Positions 62,835-62,940 of a stretch of 62,940 bases of DNA are shown in pieces. The stretch spans positions 1 to 62,940 of the forward strand of contig JAILGV010000087.1 of the NCBI GenBank assembly GCA_024696355.1, given 5' to 3'. Under the pieces are notes generated by a model, which saw only the letters and a list, made by a program, of their open reading frames with translations, was not told where the DNA came from and did not search any database. The position numbers were made by a program, and so were the translations under genes. The stretch is from Solobacterium sp. GTDB lineage: Bacteria; Bacillota_I; Bacilli_A; Erysipelotrichales; Erysipelotrichaceae. Each line of letters begins with the position of its first letter. The first letter of the stretch is position 1.

Positions 62835-62876
62835 TTAGCACTTAAGTATTGACAGTGCTAAATTATTGAGTATTAT
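62835..62876 (+). promoter_or_regulatory. CIRCE element and heat-shock promoter
   Basis: TTAGCACTT-N9-CAGTGCTAA (62835-62861) differs from the CIRCE consensus TTAGCACTC-N9-GAGTGCTAA only at the innermost base of each arm. It overlaps the -35 of TTGACA (62849-62854)-16-TATTAT (62871-62876). HrcA should repress this promoter. A small GGATC...GATCC hairpin (about 62902-62917) and AAGAGGTG at the window end suggest a gene starting at or just past 62940, likely a chaperone. The remaining 62590-62834 is AT-rich with no gene seen. Confidence 0.9.
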
Positions 62877-62940
62877 TATAGGTGTAACAGGAAAAGGTTA
62901 CGGATCCTGAGAGATCCTTTATATGAAAAGAGGTGTCTTG

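Noticed and set aside
1-62940. tRNA, rRNA, CRISPR array, insertion sequence or prophage
   Set aside because: Reading both strands I found no T-loop-like tRNA signatures, spaced repeats, transposase or phage genes, and every sizeable gap is accounted for by promoters, terminators or leaders.

Overview
The window looks like chromosomal DNA from a low-to-mid GC, fermentative Firmicute, most likely an Erysipelotrichales-type gut or oral bacterium. That placement is inferred from family recognition and gene order, not from a search. The support is Bacillus-like replication loaders (DnaB-type and DnaI) next to coaE, fpg and polA, an uppS-cdsA-dxr-rseP block, a PyrR-type leader, a CIRCE element, cre-like sites, a class II xylose isomerase and a citrate lyase operon. 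Nearly all genes have a purine-rich ribosome binding site, and many overlap by 1-17 bases. I saw no rRNA, tRNA, insertion sequence, prophage or CRISPR array.

Layout. 1-4360: xylose catabolism (xylA, an AraC-type regulator, xylB), with a matched 37-base box in front of both enzyme genes. 4335-7308: pyrimidine salvage (upp, a DUF523/thiouracil-desulfurase-like gene, uraA with an attenuator leader). 7344-14862: a plus-strand run of a radical SAM protein, DUF2974, Nudix, a TRIC-type channel, sbcD, sbcC broken by an in-frame TAG, and DUF1294. 15020-21463: an SGNH esterase, a HAD phosphatase, then an MFS exporter and MerR-type regulator divergent from a large secreted flavoprotein reductase; the shared promoter has the 19-base MerR spacer. 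21537-24783: patatin, AzlCD and an alpha/beta hydrolase.

24822-29541 is a minus-strand operon: an AlgI-type O-acyltransferase, a DHHW partner and two RNA-modification enzymes. 29736-31772: inositol-phosphatase-like and RlmI-like genes. 31791-37256: citrate transporter and citDEFG, with cre-like sites and a compact folded leader RNA in front of citD. 37295-38380: an unknown lipoprotein. 38536-43361: isoprenoid/phospholipid/RseP genes and galE. 43445-49702: a cell-wall module (anchored protein, secreted glucosaminidase, nine-repeat PASTA protein without a kinase). 49720-52852: nagA, an orphan EIIC-like protein and an orphan EIIA. 52903-61920: radC, a ZnuA-like lipoprotein, polA, fpg, coaE, dnaB-like, dnaI and pfkA. 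61939-62940: a Nudix hydrolase and a CIRCE-controlled promoter whose gene lies outside the window.

The most interesting items are the MerR / flavoprotein / exporter locus, the folded RNA ahead of citD, the duplicated xylose operator, the thiouracil-to-UMP salvage trio, the kinase-less PASTA / glucosaminidase module, and the TAG inside sbcC.
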